Below are positions 62,756-64,000 of a DNA stretch of 64,000 bases, one piece after another. Source of the stretch: Microbacterium aoyamense (GTDB lineage: Bacteria; Actinomycetota; Actinomycetes; Actinomycetales; Microbacteriaceae); assembly GCF_023155855.1 (NCBI RefSeq), contig NZ_JAKNUT010000006.1:1-64000 (forward strand). The letters run 5' to 3'. The translations under genes and the position numbers were made by a program. The notes beneath the pieces were generated by a model that saw nothing but the letters and a program-made list of their open reading frames with translations, searched no databases and was not told the DNA's origin. The first letter of the stretch is position 1, and each line of letters opens with the position of its first letter.

Positions 62756-64000
62756 TCAGTAGCCGCTGAAGGCGTCCGTCGTGATGGACCGCGCGCGCTC
62801 GAGCGCGGGCGCGAGGTCGGCGATGAGCCCCGGTGGGCCCGAGATGTACGCGTGGCGGGCCGACAGATCGGGCACGACCCGCAAGAGGCCGTCGGCGTCG
62901 AGACGCACGCCCTGCGCCCACATCCAGTGGCGCGGCAGATCGGCGGGACGGTCGCGCGTGAAGACGATCGTCGGGACGCCCGTCGCTTCGAGCTCGGCGC
63001 GATAGACGAGCTCGGATGACTCGGACGCGACGTACACCAGCACGACGTCGCGATCCTCAGCCGCAGCCTGCACGTGCCGCAGCTGCGACACGAACGGCGT
63101 CACGCCGATCCCCGCCGCGACCATGAGCACCGGCGCCGCCGTGCGCTTGGGGAGGACGAAATCGCCCCACACGCCCGTGACCGGCAGCGCATCGCCGGGC
63201 TCGACGAGCGCGAGCGCGCGCTTGAAGGAGCTCTGAGGTTTCAATGCTGAACCAGGCTGCGCGGGGGGACCGGATGCCTCACGGAACGCGACCTTGACGA
63301 GCGGAAGGTCCTCGGGCGCCGACGAGATGCTGAACTCGCGGCGCGTGCCGCGCGCGTCGGGGTGGTGGTGCGGCACTTCGATCTCGATGTACTGCCCCGG
63401 GACGAACTTCAGCCCGCGGCGCGTGCGGAACGTCAGCTCGCGCACGGTGGGAGTGAGGTCCGCGCGGGACTCGAGCGTCAGGCGCACGGCCGAGCGCACC
63501 GCGAAGGCGAACGCGACGAGGTTGCCGATGATGAGCGCGCGCTCCTGGCCCAGGCTCACGGCGCCGAGGTCGATCGGCCAGCCGGCGAGCACGCCGACGA
63601 CGCCGGCCACCGTGAACTGCTGCCAGCGGCGCGGCGGCAGCGTGAGCGGCTCGGAGAGCATGAACGCGCCGAGGAAGAGGAACGGGTACTGGCTGATGCT
63701 CGACCACAACGCGCTCCCCAGATCGAAATCGCTCCCCGCAGTCTGGGTCTGGATCGACATCCGCATCACGGTGACAGCCACGGCAGTGACGACGAAGACC
63801 GCGATCACCCGCAATTTCTCGGTGCGCCAGAGGATGGCGAGCCCGAGGATGACGACTGGGGTGACCATGGCCGGCGTGCCAACCCACCACAGCGGCGCGC
63901 CAAGCACCGGAAACGCCGTTCCCAGGAGGTAGAGCGCAGTTGCGCCCGCAGCCGCGGGATTGAGAATGTGGCGGCCCTGCCATGCGATGACGTACTTCGA
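62756..64000 (-). CDS. membrane oxidoreductase: RnfD/NqrB-like membrane domain fused to FAD/NAD(P)-binding ferredoxin reductase domain (5' end outside window)
   Basis: At least 414 residues. The frame is open without a stop from 62756 to the right edge. The N-terminal visible part, KYVIAWQGRHILNPAA, resembles RnfD/NqrB-type membrane proteins, and about six membrane helices follow. The C-terminal FNR domain has the FAD motif REFSISSAPEDLP, then VAAGIGVTPFVSQL and the terminal ISGPPGLIADL. A GTG at 63907 could be mistaken for the start, but the homologous sequence clearly continues past it. It probably oxidises NAD(P)H and passes electrons into the membrane. The acceptor is unknown. Confidence 0.8.
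   Translation of the reverse strand, partial: SKYVIAWQGRHILNPAAAGATALYLLGTAFPVLGAPLWWVGTPAMVTPVVILGLAILWRTEKLRVIAVFVVTAVAVTVMRMSIQTQTAGSDFDLGSALWSSISQYPFLFLGAFMLSEPLTLPPRRWQQFTVAGVVGVLAGWPIDLGAVSLGQERALIIGNLVAFAFAVRSAVRLTLESRADLTPTVRELTFRTRRGLKFVPGQYIEIEVPHHHPDARGTRREFSISSAPEDLPLVKVAFREASGPPAQPGSALKPQSSFKRALALVEPGDALPVTGVWGDFVLPKRTAAPVLMVAAGIGVTPFVSQLRHVQAAAEDRDVVLVYVASESSELVYRAELEATGVPTIVFTRDRPADLPRHWMWAQGVRLDADGLLRVVPDLSARHAYISGPPGLIADLAPALERARSITTDAFSGY

Noticed and set aside
62549..63019. Open frames starting MNFPLTR on both strands near 62.55-62.72 kb.
   Set aside because: They arise from the symmetry of a palindromic repeat and share no protein family. The plus-strand frame also runs antisense into the oxidoreductase gene.

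Overview
The window is a high-GC (about 70% by eye) stretch of chromosome from an actinobacterium, most likely Microbacterium or another genus of the Microbacteriaceae. Evidence: strong GC3 bias, many GTG starts, dense GTGA/ATGA stop-start overlaps, and actinobacterial families such as DUF4307, DUF4245, DUF501, PhoH2 and a GntR/YtrA-DUF1648 pair. It is almost entirely housekeeping chromosome. I see no CRISPR array, no prophage, no secondary-metabolite cluster and no anti-phage island. The only clear mobile DNA is the 3' tail of an IS256-type transposase cut by the left edge.

Layout. 1-9.1 kb: IS256 tail, ychF, two tandem SAM methyltransferases, a DEDDh exonuclease, rmuC, glpX (class II FBPase), fba (class II aldolase), ispH. 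9.1-15.5 kb, mostly +: xseA-xseB-DUF4245-beta-carbonic anhydrase, fumC, then a histidine kinase-response regulator pair. 15.5-24 kb: a gap with a possible short minus-strand transcript, phoH2, uppS and a class V aminotransferase, a hemolysin III protein, DUF4307-greA, and ilvA with an AI-2E-type permease. 24-30.6 kb: two YcaQ-like glycosylase paralogues, lemA, and a coupled PLP aldolase/sugar-lactone oxidase pair. 30.66 kb: an unusual tRNA-Leu(UAA). 30.8-36 kb, minus: eno-divIC/ftsB-DUF501-subtilase-ndh. 36-42.7 kb: O-methyltransferase, GntR-DUF1648, DUF4442, and nhaA-mazG-hisS-SGNH hydrolase. 42.8-54.4 kb: ppc, a hexapeptide-repeat protein, mfd, a proline-rich membrane protein, rplY-pth, gnd. 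54.4-64 kb: a BBE flavoprotein, corA, an epimerase, an ABC exporter divergent from a response regulator-histidine kinase pair, and a membrane flavodoxin-reductase-like protein running off the right edge.

How the genes work together. Central carbon genes are scattered through the window (fba, glpX, eno, ppc, fumC, gnd). DNA repair is well represented (xseAB, mfd, rmuC, two YcaQ-type proteins, a DnaQ-type exonuclease). Cell-wall and lipid precursor supply comes from ispH and uppS.

The most striking global signal is regulatory. About twenty genes have a TAnnnT-type -10 hexamer only 6-8 nt before the start codon, usually with no Shine-Dalgarno, which predicts leaderless mRNAs. Other signals are two palindromic repeat elements placed between convergent genes, a 7-7-7 palindrome covering the GntR promoter, helically phased CATAG half-sites between the ABC exporter and its two-component system, and a visibly over-represented GGATGC/GCATCC hexamer. 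I found no convincing new multi-gene system.
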